A stretch of 54,610 nucleotides of DNA from Kangiellaceae bacterium (GTDB lineage Bacteria; Pseudomonadota; Gammaproteobacteria; Enterobacterales; Kangiellaceae), in assembly GCA_019090895.1 (NCBI GenBank), contig JAHRVB010000017.1, positions 1-54,610 on the forward strand. Reading direction: 5' to 3'. The notes beneath the pieces were generated by a model. That model saw nothing but the letters and a program-made list of their open reading frames with translations. It was not told the DNA's origin and did not search any database. Made by a program: the position numbers and the translations under genes. Numbering within the stretch: the stretch's first letter is position 1; each line of letters starts with the position of its first letter. Positions 27,287-35,306 of the stretch are shown piece by piece.

Positions 27287-29359
27287 ATGAGTAACGACAT
27301 CAAAACTATCCACTTACTGCTTTTGGAACCATCCTCCAATCATGCAGAAAAAATTATCAATGCCATAAGAAACAAAGGGTATGCGGTTCGTGCCACACAA
27401 ATTCTTGGACCAGAAGATCTGACTATTATTTTGGAAAAGCAAGTTTCAGATTTACTTCTGGCCGTGTCAGACCATTCTGATCTATCTGCGAAGCAAGCCA
27501 TAGAACAAATTGCACAGTTCGGCCGAGATATCCCGACCATTATTATGTTTGATGAGCTGGACGAAGGTAAAATACTCGAAGCATACAAAGACGGTGCTTG
27601 TAGCACAGTTAGTCATGATAATATGGAAATGTTATGTCTTTTGACCGAACAAGAAATTCGTCATCTCGATACACGCCGAAATAAGACCCAAGCCGAATTA
27701 GCGCTTCGGGCAAGCGAGAAACGCTGCACTTTGTTACTCGATAGTTCGCAAGATGCTATTGCCTATATTCACGATGGTATGCATGTCTATTCGAATCGTG
27801 CTTACCTAGAACTATTCGACTATTCTGACCATGATGAAATCATGTGTGTCCCTGCGCTTGATATGATTGCAAAACAAAATCAGGAAGAATTCAAACAGCA
27901 CCTAAAAGAAATCTCAACTAATAACGATCAGCATAATTTTACTTTTAGTGGTGCACGCTCAGATATGAGTACTTTTGAAGCAATAATGACACTGTCGCCA
28001 GCAAACTATGATAACGAAGTTTGCACTCAGATTTTAATTCGTTCTGCTAACGACAACTCTGAACTCGAAGAAAAACTAAAAGAAATAAGCTCCCTTGATA
28101 CGCTCACCGATTTATATAACAAAGTTTATTTTGTCGAGCAGTTAGAAAAAGCGCAAGAAAGAGCGGTAGAAAATGCTTGTACTTATAACCTGCTCTATAT
28201 TGAATACGATCAGCATAATCAACTGAAGGGTGAGTATGGAATAGCTGGCGTCGAAAAGGTCACTCAAGAGACCGCAAAATGGCTGTCCGACAAAGTGGAC
28301 GATGATTTCCGATTGGCAAGGTTAAGTGATCATTCGTTTGGAGTGCTTATTGAAGACAAATCTAGCCAAAAAGCAAAAGACCTTGCCGAAAAATTATGTA
28401 AAGAAGTTAAACCCCATTTGTTCGATATTGAAGGACATACGGCTAAAATCACTTTTAGTATTGGTATTTGTCCAATCAGTGATAACAATACCAAAGTCGA
28501 TCAGTATATATCCGATGCACACAGCGCTGCTTCACGACTAGAGAATGGCGATGGGTATAAAGTGTATAACAAAGCTTTACAAAATATGGGGGAAGAGGTT
28601 GACCCTGTTCTAGTCGAGAAAATCCAAGACGCTATTGAAGCAGGCCGAATCGAATTGTTATTCCAACCGATCGTCAAACTCCATGGTGAAGAAAAATCCC
28701 TCTATCAAGCCTTATTAAAACTGACAGATGATAAGGGGAACATCATAAGCTCAGATAAGGTTTTCCCTGTCGCTCGTGTCGCAGGATTGGGAGTGAAGCT
28801 TGATAAATGGATTATGACTCAAGCGCTTCGCTCACTCAGAACAAGTCAGCAGGAGAATGAAGCTCAAGTTTTTGTCCATCTCTCCAGTGTTTCGCTTATT
28901 GATGAAAAAATAGTGAGTTATATCGAGAAAACAATAATCGCGAGTAAATTAGACAAACGTAGGCTGGTTTTTCAATTTGACGAATCTGATGCTGCCAATC
29001 ATCTTAAACGAGTAATTACTTTATGCGCAGAACTAAAATCAAAAGGCATGATCACCTGTCTTTCACAGTTCGGTGCAAATCCTGAGCAAATTACTCTTAT
29101 CGATCAATTGGATGTGGATTACGTAAAGATCTCCGATTCTATTTCAGATAACTTACATACCAATGCCGAATCGGCCGCACACATTCAACATTTGTTAGAC
29201 GAAATACACAACAGAGATAAACAGAGCATTATTCCTAAGGTAGAGGAGGCAGCAATGCTTGCCGCGCTTTGGCCTATGAATGTTCGCTATATCCAAGGTT
29301 ATTATTTGCAAAGACCAACCCTAAAAATGGAATACGACTTCTCATCGAGTGGTTTTTAG
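27287..29359 (+). CDS. fimX: FimX-like degenerate GGDEF-EAL cyclic-di-GMP effector
   Basis: 690 residues: an N-terminal REC-like domain (about 8-125), a PAS domain (about 140-260), a GGDEF domain (about 275-430) and an EAL domain (about 445-685). The catalytic signatures are lost: the GGDEF position reads SDHSF (347-351), the EAL position reads QAL (474-476), and the DDFG motif is SQFG. So it should bind c-di-GMP rather than make or cut it, as FimX does when it controls type IV pilus assembly and twitching. The REC-like domain reads LLAVSDHSD where a phospho-Asp motif would be expected. Position between the PilZ-like gene and serB supports the name. It converges with serB, with seven bases between the ends. 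Confidence 0.88.
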   Translation: MSNDIKTIHLLLLEPSSNHAEKIINAIRNKGYAVRATQILGPEDLTIILEKQVSDLLLAVSDHSDLSAKQAIEQIAQFGRDIPTIIMFDELDEGKILEAYKDGACSTVSHDNMEMLCLLTEQEIRHLDTRRNKTQAELALRASEKRCTLLLDSSQDAIAYIHDGMHVYSNRAYLELFDYSDHDEIMCVPALDMIAKQNQEEFKQHLKEISTNNDQHNFTFSGARSDMSTFEAIMTLSPANYDNEVCTQILIRSANDNSELEEKLKEISSLDTLTDLYNKVYFVEQLEKAQERAVENACTYNLLYIEYDQHNQLKGEYGIAGVEKVTQETAKWLSDKVDDDFRLARLSDHSFGVLIEDKSSQKAKDLAEKLCKEVKPHLFDIEGHTAKITFSIGICPISDNNTKVDQYISDAHSAASRLENGDGYKVYNKALQNMGEEVDPVLVEKIQDAIEAGRIELLFQPIVKLHGEEKSLYQALLKLTDDKGNIISSDKVFPVARVAGLGVKLDKWIMTQALRSLRTSQQENEAQVFVHLSSVSLIDEKIVSYIEKTIIASKLDKRRLVFQFDESDAANHLKRVITLCAELKSKGMITCLSQFGANPEQITLIDQLDVDYVKISDSISDNLHTNAESAAHIQHLLDEIHNRDKQSIIPKVEEAAMLAALWPMNVRYIQGYYLQRPTLKMEYDFSSSGF

Positions 29360-29366
29360 AATTGAC

Positions 29367-30308
29367 TTACCATCCAAAAATATCTGCTAAATGATTAAGG
29401 TTTGAGATATTCATTTGTCCACCCGCAGCCTTTTGTACTGCGGGTTTAGCCCTATAAGCCAAACTGAAACCCGTTTTTTCCATCATTTTCAAATCATTAG
29501 CTCCATCACCAATCGCCATGATTTTTTCAGTTGATAAGCCCAATTCTTTCGATAAACGTTCAACGAAATCAGCCTTGGCAAGGGCATCGACAATTTGCCC
29601 TTCGACTCTGCCGGTTAATTTTCCATCAATCGCTTCAAGTTTATTGGCTTCAACTTCATATAGGCCCATTGATTCTTTCAAAAATCCAACAAAAGGTGTA
29701 AATCCACCTGAAACTATCGCTACTTTTACGTCGTTGTTATGACAACGTACAACCAATTCAGCCGCTCCTTTCGAAAGAGGTAAACTTTTACAAATATCGC
29801 TAATCGTTGATTCTGAAAGATCCTTTAAACAAGCGACTCTTGAAATCAAACTCTCAGCGAAATCCAACTCTCCTCGCATGGCGGACTCTGTTACCGCTGA
29901 AACTTGTTCACCAACTCCGTGTCTGTGAGCCAATTCATCAATGACTTCGATTTCTATAAAGGTAGAATCCATATCAAAGACTAATAGCTCAGGTGCTTGT
30001 TGTAGTTCGGGCCACAATAAGCTGTCAAATAAATCAGAACGAGCGACAAGGTTTACTAACGCTTCTTTATTTTCTCTAAGATAAATGTCCCAAATCAATA
30101 ACGATTCAGTTTCTCGAAATATTATCCACAATTCCCCTTGAAGTGCAGAACCAGCGGTTAAAAATTGAATAAAATCAGGTCTGGAATCGTCCTTTTTAAG
30201 CTTTGGCGTAAAAACACTCAAAACTTTTGGAACATCGGGCAAAGAATCTGACGCACTAACGCAATCTCTTTGTAGATGGAAGGTATTGTTTAATTGATTC
30301 TGAATCAC
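29367..30308 (-). CDS. serB: Phosphoserine phosphatase
   Basis: Last step of serine biosynthesis, an HAD-superfamily phosphatase. 313 residues: about 100 N-terminal residues of the regulatory-type extension, then the catalytic domain with nucleophile Asp112 and Asp114 in FDMDSTFIE. Motif II is IVSGGF, the Lys of motif III lies in ALAKADF, and motif IV is AIGDGANDLKM. The cap helix MRGELDFAESL is typical. Divergent from the AhpA/Smp-like gene, 193 bp between the starts, as in E. coli, where smp is divergent from serB. Confidence 0.95.
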   Translation of the reverse strand: MIQNQLNNTFHLQRDCVSASDSLPDVPKVLSVFTPKLKKDDSRPDFIQFLTAGSALQGELWIIFRETESLLIWDIYLRENKEALVNLVARSDLFDSLLWPELQQAPELLVFDMDSTFIEIEVIDELAHRHGVGEQVSAVTESAMRGELDFAESLISRVACLKDLSESTISDICKSLPLSKGAAELVVRCHNNDVKVAIVSGGFTPFVGFLKESMGLYEVEANKLEAIDGKLTGRVEGQIVDALAKADFVERLSKELGLSTEKIMAIGDGANDLKMMEKTGFSLAYRAKPAVQKAAGGQMNISNLNHLADIFGW

Positions 30309-30501
30309 TTGTTGGGTCTTCTATAATCACTCGGCCAAGAACCGCTCACTTTACACGAACATTTTGGTTATTCAAGCGTTCAAAACTAACTTGTCTATTG
30401 AACTCCTTTAACCAAAAAATAAGACAACGCAATTCGCTCGCGCACAATATTGTCCTTCTCATCCCGGTTTTCCTATTGCTGAAGAGTTGTTACAATGAAT
30501 A

Positions 30502-31959
30502 ATGGATCAAAATAACAATTCAAACTCTATGCCGCCTAAAACTCACTCCATCAACATCGCTGCGCCAAACTTGTTGAGAGGAATATTAGTCACCTTAATT
30601 GGCATCACGGTACTTATTCTGGCTACTACTTGGTTTATTATCAACAGCCAAGTTGAGCAATTAGTGACTCACCGAACATCTGAATACGCCCATAGCATCG
30701 CGAGAATTGCTGCCGATTCCAGTTCAGAGCCCCTATTATCAGATGATATTCTACAATTAAACCTGCTGGTGGAAAATGTAGCAAGAGATCCCTACATTAA
30801 ACAAGCGACTGTCTATTCAGAAGACGGTCAAATAGTAAGCCAATATCCCAGTGAAGAGACACTATTATCCAACCAACAAGTCATAGAGAAAGCTCAAAAT
30901 GAAATTACCCAAGAGCTAAACAGCACACAAAAAGGTCGCAAAGGTAAATTATTAACAAACTCTTTGCCATCAAAGTCCAGTAGAGAGTTTATGGAACGAC
31001 AGCAAAATACGCCATTTATTGAAGCGATCACCTACCAAGAAATTACAGCCGGCTGGTTTAAAATCGAAATAGATTCAGCTTTACTGGAACAAAAATTCCG
31101 CGATGCGTACTTTCAAATCCAATTGCTCTCGGCAGGTATTTCTATTGCGTTATTGATGTTAATGCTTGGGATATTCTTTAAATTCGAGTTATCCATCAAG
31201 AAACTAACACAAAGCTGTCAGCATTTACTGCTGCAACATAAAATAAAACCACCTATAAAAAAGAAACTTTGGCTAAATGCTATTGAAACACTGGCAAGTC
31301 AGCCCCCGCAACAGTTAAGAGAACACCTTAGAATGCCTGCGTCTCACACCCCTTGGAGTCAGTCCCGGAAAATAGATAATCAGCTCATATGTATTCTTGA
31401 GTTTGATATTTCCATTGCAGAAGCAGAGCCCATTGCCGAAAGTCTTGCCACCGCCAATCACTATTTGAATAGCGCAGTACAAGCATACGGTGTACAGTCT
31501 CAAGGAGATATTTTAACGGGGTGCGTTGTACCGTTTATATCTAATTCTTCACCCATTCAATCACCAGGCATCAATCAACTCAGTGAAATATTATGCTTCA
31601 TCTCTCTGGTAGCAAAGCTGATGAAAAGTATTCCTTGTAGAATTCAAATGAAATCTTGTATCACTAGAGCATCACTTCTTTTGCTCGAAGACCAGCATGA
31701 GTTAGTCACTGGAATTTCAATATTAGATGGATTGGCTAACGATATTAGGCAGTTACTAATGTCTTCTGAAAGTGACACTTCTGTCAGCTTGTCCATTGAC
31801 CCTGCGGAATTAGAAACATGGGTTAAAACAACTGTCATTCCGGACAACAGGATTGGCGAACGTATTGCTCTTTCTCTGTTTGATTTACAGCCAGAATTAA
31901 CACAACAGATAACCAGAAAATTTAGTTATATCACTCAATCAACCGAGGAATCTCGCTAA
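30502..31959 (+). CDS. AhpA/YtjB (Smp)-family membrane protein with long C-terminal domain
   Basis: 485 residues. A cytoplasmic N-terminus, a helix at about 27-48 (GILVTLIGITVLILATTWFI), a periplasmic sensor-like region (about 50-205; QVEQLVTHRTSEYAHSIARI) and a second helix (about 207-228) match the Smp/AhpA family encoded next to serB. The E. coli protein ends soon after; here about 255 more cytoplasmic residues follow (from about 230) with no motif I recognise, perhaps a degenerate cyclase-like or signalling domain. The role is unknown. The ATG at 30502 starts the frame; an ATG seven bases upstream is out of frame. Confidence 0.7.
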   Translation: MDQNNNSNSMPPKTHSINIAAPNLLRGILVTLIGITVLILATTWFIINSQVEQLVTHRTSEYAHSIARIAADSSSEPLLSDDILQLNLLVENVARDPYIKQATVYSEDGQIVSQYPSEETLLSNQQVIEKAQNEITQELNSTQKGRKGKLLTNSLPSKSSREFMERQQNTPFIEAITYQEITAGWFKIEIDSALLEQKFRDAYFQIQLLSAGISIALLMLMLGIFFKFELSIKKLTQSCQHLLLQHKIKPPIKKKLWLNAIETLASQPPQQLREHLRMPASHTPWSQSRKIDNQLICILEFDISIAEAEPIAESLATANHYLNSAVQAYGVQSQGDILTGCVVPFISNSSPIQSPGINQLSEILCFISLVAKLMKSIPCRIQMKSCITRASLLLLEDQHELVTGISILDGLANDIRQLLMSSESDTSVSLSIDPAELETWVKTTVIPDNRIGERIALSLFDLQPELTQQITRKFSYITQSTEESR

Positions 31960-32155
31960 ATTTTCATGGACAAATTCTACAAATCGATATTTATTCATCA
32001 AACTTGTATTAAACTCACAAACTTCGCCAGTTTTATCGCATATCGGGTGATCGAGCTGGCATTATTATCTAGATTTGCTATGTTTAAAGATATGAAACAT
32101 TCATTAGTTATCAATAAATAATAACAATAAATTCTACTGTGCCGCACTGAAGCCT

Positions 32156-33190
32156 ATGACAACAAAAATCCTGATTTGCGATGATTCTCGAATGGCTAGA
32201 AAGCAACTTTCACGTAGCTTGCCACAAGATTGGGACATCGAAATTCTGTTTGCTGAAGATGGCAGGCACGCGCTCGAAGTAATCCTGCAAGAATCCCCGA
32301 CAATTATGTTTCTCGACCTGAATATGCCCGTGATGGATGGCTACGAGACTCTGGAAGAAATTAATGCCCATGAGATAGATATAACCGTTATTGTCGTATC
32401 TGGAGATATTCAACCCACGGCTCAAGAACGAGTATTAGGACTGGGTGCCATTGATTTCATAAAAAAACCGATCAACAGTGAGATTCTCGCGGAAACCCTA
32501 AAATACACGGGATACTACCAACAAGAAGATAAAGCCGCTGAAACCGCTAATTCTCGAATCAAGCTTGCTCCGGAAAATAGATTAAGCGACGAACAGGCTT
32601 TTCTTGACGCATGTCAGGAAGTCGCCAATGTTGCCATGGGCAGAGCCGGCGATCTACTCGCTCGTTTCCTAAATGCATTTATCGAGTTGCCAATTCCCAA
32701 GGTTAATCACATTGAATTGGCTGAATTAAGAATGGCATTACAGTTTGCCGACCAAGATGAAACAGTCTCTTCTGTTTGCCAAGGCTTTATAGGACCTGGT
32801 ATCGCTGGTGAAGCGCTCTTAATATTCAATGATTCAAGCTTTAAGAATATCGCCAAACTAGTTAGCTACAAGGGTGAACTTAATGACAATCTAGAATTAG
32901 AGTTACTTATGGACATCGCAAATATTATTGTTGGTGCTTGTTTACAAGGAATATCGGATCAATTGAGTATCAATTTAAGTCAAGGTCATCCTATGGTCCT
33001 TGGACAGCATGTAAAAGTGCCGGAGTTAATTTCCAATAATGTAAAACATTGGAGTAAAACGCTTTCAATAGAAATCAATTACCAGATAGAAAACGAAGCC
33101 ATTAATTGTGATCTGCTTCTTTTGTTTACTGAAGATAGCATCGAACCTTTACGTAAGAGATTAAGTTATATTGTTGAATATGATGAGTAA
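32156..33190 (+). CDS. Response regulator with CheC-like phosphatase domain
   Basis: 344 residues. REC domain (1-120) with Asp9/Asp10, phospho-acceptor Asp54 in MFLDLNMPVMDG and Lys in FIKKP. A C-terminal CheC/CheX-like domain (about 145-335) has VANVAMGRAGDLLA and ELLMDIANIIVGACLQG, in place of the two E-x2-N helices of CheC phosphatases (E..N in CQEVANVAMG and ELLMDIANI). This suggests a regulator whose phosphorylation switches a CheY-P phosphatase or a protein-binding output. Its stop overlaps the start of the PAS-GGDEF gene, so the two are translated as a pair and probably share a pathway. Confidence 0.85.
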   Translation: MTTKILICDDSRMARKQLSRSLPQDWDIEILFAEDGRHALEVILQESPTIMFLDLNMPVMDGYETLEEINAHEIDITVIVVSGDIQPTAQERVLGLGAIDFIKKPINSEILAETLKYTGYYQQEDKAAETANSRIKLAPENRLSDEQAFLDACQEVANVAMGRAGDLLARFLNAFIELPIPKVNHIELAELRMALQFADQDETVSSVCQGFIGPGIAGEALLIFNDSSFKNIAKLVSYKGELNDNLELELLMDIANIIVGACLQGISDQLSINLSQGHPMVLGQHVKVPELISNNVKHWSKTLSIEINYQIENEAINCDLLLLFTEDSIEPLRKRLSYIVEYDE

Positions 33191-34139
33191 TAACATTGAT
33201 CAATTAAGAGAGTTCCACTGGATGATGGATATGTTGCAAAACATAGACGTCGGTTTGGTGGTCTTGAACAAAAACAATGAAATTCAGTTGTGGAATTCTT
33301 TTATGGAAAACCACAGTGGGCTAATTGCTTCCAATACAAGAAATAAGGATCTGTTTGAACTGTTCCCGGAAATAGAAAAAGACTGGTTCCAGCACAAAGT
33401 TGAATCCGTTTTCCAACTTAAAACTCGTGCTTTTAGTATTTGGGAACAACGTCCTTATATTTTTAAATTTAAGAACTACCGCCCAATTACAGGGATCGCT
33501 AGGTTTATGTATCAGAACATATCGATATTTCCGATCGTTTCCACGACGGGAGAAGTCGATAACATTTGCATTATTGTCTACGATGTAACAGATATTGCCA
33601 CTAACAGGGATGCCCTCAGTTTAGCGAATAAACAGCTCGAAGAATTAAGCCGTACAGATAGACTTACCGGTTTAAACAATCGTGGCTATTGGCAAGAACG
33701 ACAAGAAGCAGAGTTCGCTCGCAATCAACGCTACAAAAACGATACCAGTTTAGTTATCTTTGATATCGATCATTTTAAAAAAGTAAATGATACCCATGGT
33801 CATCAAGCAGGTGATGAAGTCATTCGGCAATGCTCTGCAGCTCTAAAGGAATGCGCTCGCGATGTTGATATCTGCGGTCGCTACGGTGGTGAAGAATTTG
33901 TAGTCATTCTTAGTGAAGCTAACTCAAAACAAGCCATGATTTTTGCCGAAAGATTAAGATTGGCTATTGAAGCACTTGAAGTTAAATACAAACAAATTGA
34001 AATTAAATTTACTGTTAGTTTAGGAATTTGTGGATTAACCGAAGAAGTGGAAACGGCTCAACACTGGTTAGAAAAAGCCGATAATGCTTTGTATGAATCT
34101 AAAGAAAATGGCAGGAATAAAACGACACTTGCAAATTAG
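33180..34139 (+). CDS. PAS-GGDEF diguanylate cyclase
   Basis: 319 residues from the ATG at 33180. PAS domain (about 10-135; NIDVGLVVLNKNNEIQLWN), a short coiled coil (ALSLANKQLEELSRTD), then the GGDEF domain with LTGLNNRGYW, FDIDHFKKVND and the active-site GGEEF (236-240). RDVD five residues upstream is the RxxD inhibitory site, so an active, feedback-controlled c-di-GMP synthase is expected. Soluble. The start lies within the stop region of the REC-CheC gene (ATG at 33180 and 33183, in-frame TTGs at 33171/33174 less likely). The signal bound by PAS is unknown. Confidence 0.93.
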   Translation: MMSNNIDQLREFHWMMDMLQNIDVGLVVLNKNNEIQLWNSFMENHSGLIASNTRNKDLFELFPEIEKDWFQHKVESVFQLKTRAFSIWEQRPYIFKFKNYRPITGIARFMYQNISIFPIVSTTGEVDNICIIVYDVTDIATNRDALSLANKQLEELSRTDRLTGLNNRGYWQERQEAEFARNQRYKNDTSLVIFDIDHFKKVNDTHGHQAGDEVIRQCSAALKECARDVDICGRYGGEEFVVILSEANSKQAMIFAERLRLAIEALEVKYKQIEIKFTVSLGICGLTEEVETAQHWLEKADNALYESKENGRNKTTLAN

Positions 34140-34152
34140 AGTTTATCCTTTG

Positions 34153-35013
34153 TTAAAAATCACCACCAATGGAAAAGCGAACAGCATCACGAAGGTCTTC
34201 ATAATCGTACTCGGATAATCCTGTGAATTCGAGTACTTTATTTCCAACTTTAAGCCACTCAAAATCTACATCACATTGGGCCAATTTTTCTGGCAAATCA
34301 ACCATATCCTCTGCCATTTTTAATACACAGAGCAATGTTTTAAGGATTGGATTTTCAATCGATTGGTCATCAAGAACACGATCCACTGAATGATGATTTT
34401 TTACCGCTAAACAAATAACAGTGGGTAAATTCCAAACGCGTGCAACACGATAACCTGCGGCAGCATGATGCACGCCGAAGTTAGCGAATTCTTCACTGGT
34501 TATTCTGCCGTCCTCTCTACCATAAGAATATTCTAGAACGGTTTGATAATTCTCATGCTTAGAGGCTAAGATAGGTATCCCGCAGTTATGAAACAATCCA
34601 AGGGTGTAGGCCTCATCTGCGACAGCAAGATTCAACTGTCGACAAATTGTCGATGCAACAGTTGCGACAGAAAGAGACACTTGCCAAAATAAGTTCATGT
34701 CCAATCGGGTATCTAATCCAGACATAGACTCGCGCAGTAATAGAGTCTTTAAAATACTGACAACCCGTTCTATCCCCAACATAATGACGGCTTGAGGGAT
34801 TGAAGAAATTTTATTCTCTAGGCCAAAAGCTGCGGAATTGACAACTTTGATAACAGCAGCACTCACACCTGGATCGACGGAGATAACTTCAGCTATTTTT
34901 TCTAAATCTGCGCCACAGTTATTGATCTGCTCGAACAAACCGGGTTGCGGAGGAATGTATATACCAGAGGTTAAACTATCGTTAGAAGTTTTAGATTCTT
35001 TTATGTCAGACAT
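34153..35013 (-). CDS. HDOD domain protein
   Basis: 286 residues. A HDOD domain spans about 20-215: PPQPGLFEQINNC at its start, VSAAVIKVVNSAAFG, ISSIPQAVIMLGIERV and LGLFHNCGIPIL. The HD dyad of phosphodiesterases is not retained: HNCG stands where HD would be, so it is a binding or scaffold protein rather than a hydrolase, the usual state of HDOD proteins. It converges with the PAS-GGDEF gene, only 13 bases between the ends. A 7-bp inverted repeat lies 74 bases before its ATG. Confidence 0.88.
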   Translation of the reverse strand: MSDIKESKTSNDSLTSGIYIPPQPGLFEQINNCGADLEKIAEVISVDPGVSAAVIKVVNSAAFGLENKISSIPQAVIMLGIERVVSILKTLLLRESMSGLDTRLDMNLFWQVSLSVATVASTICRQLNLAVADEAYTLGLFHNCGIPILASKHENYQTVLEYSYGREDGRITSEEFANFGVHHAAAGYRVARVWNLPTVICLAVKNHHSVDRVLDDQSIENPILKTLLCVLKMAEDMVDLPEKLAQCDVDFEWLKVGNKVLEFTGLSEYDYEDLRDAVRFSIGGDF

Positions 35014-35086
35014 ATTTACCTATTTTTCGACCTGTTTGGCCACCACTTGCATGCCAACTATTGTTCAGGTCCCCGTGGGCGCGGCT

Positions 35087-35104
35087 TAGTCTAAATATAG
35101 ACTA
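35087..35104. promoter_or_regulatory. Inverted repeat TAGTCTA-AATA-TAGACTA before the HDOD gene
   Basis: Perfect 7-bp arms with a 4-bp spacer, 74 bases upstream of the HDOD start. It contains the TTTAGACTA half found in the three acetate-regulon boxes but lacks the other conserved half, so it may be a distinct operator. Confidence 0.35.
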
Positions 35105-35226
35105 TATTTCCATCGATCGGTTAAATTAGGTATTCAGTTTGTTTTTGTTGTTTAAAACAAGGGTTTTATCTAGCCAATATATTTCGATTGACCACCTATC
35201 TACCCACCAGAAATCAGGAACTTACG

Positions 35227-35280
35227 CTTAAAGAACCTATCTTAAAGAACCTTTTCTTAAAAAACCTTTCCTTGAAGAAA
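35227..35280. repeat. Short tandem repeat, about 3.7 copies of a 15-bp unit
   Basis: Successive units CTTAAAGAACCTAT, CTTAAAGAACCTTTT, CTTAAAAAACCTTTC and CTTGAAGAAA lie just beyond the 3' end of parC. Slightly diverged, AT-rich, no coding capacity seen. Confidence 0.7.
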
Positions 35281-35306
35281 TTAAATTCTAAGCAAAATTA
35301 CTCTGG

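Noticed and set aside
27287-29359. FimX-like gene as an active diguanylate cyclase or phosphodiesterase
   Set aside because: The key motifs read SDHSF, QAL and SQFG, so catalysis is very unlikely; kept as a receptor.
35227-35280. Repeat array as CRISPR
   Set aside because: Units are contiguous, 15 bp and without spacers.
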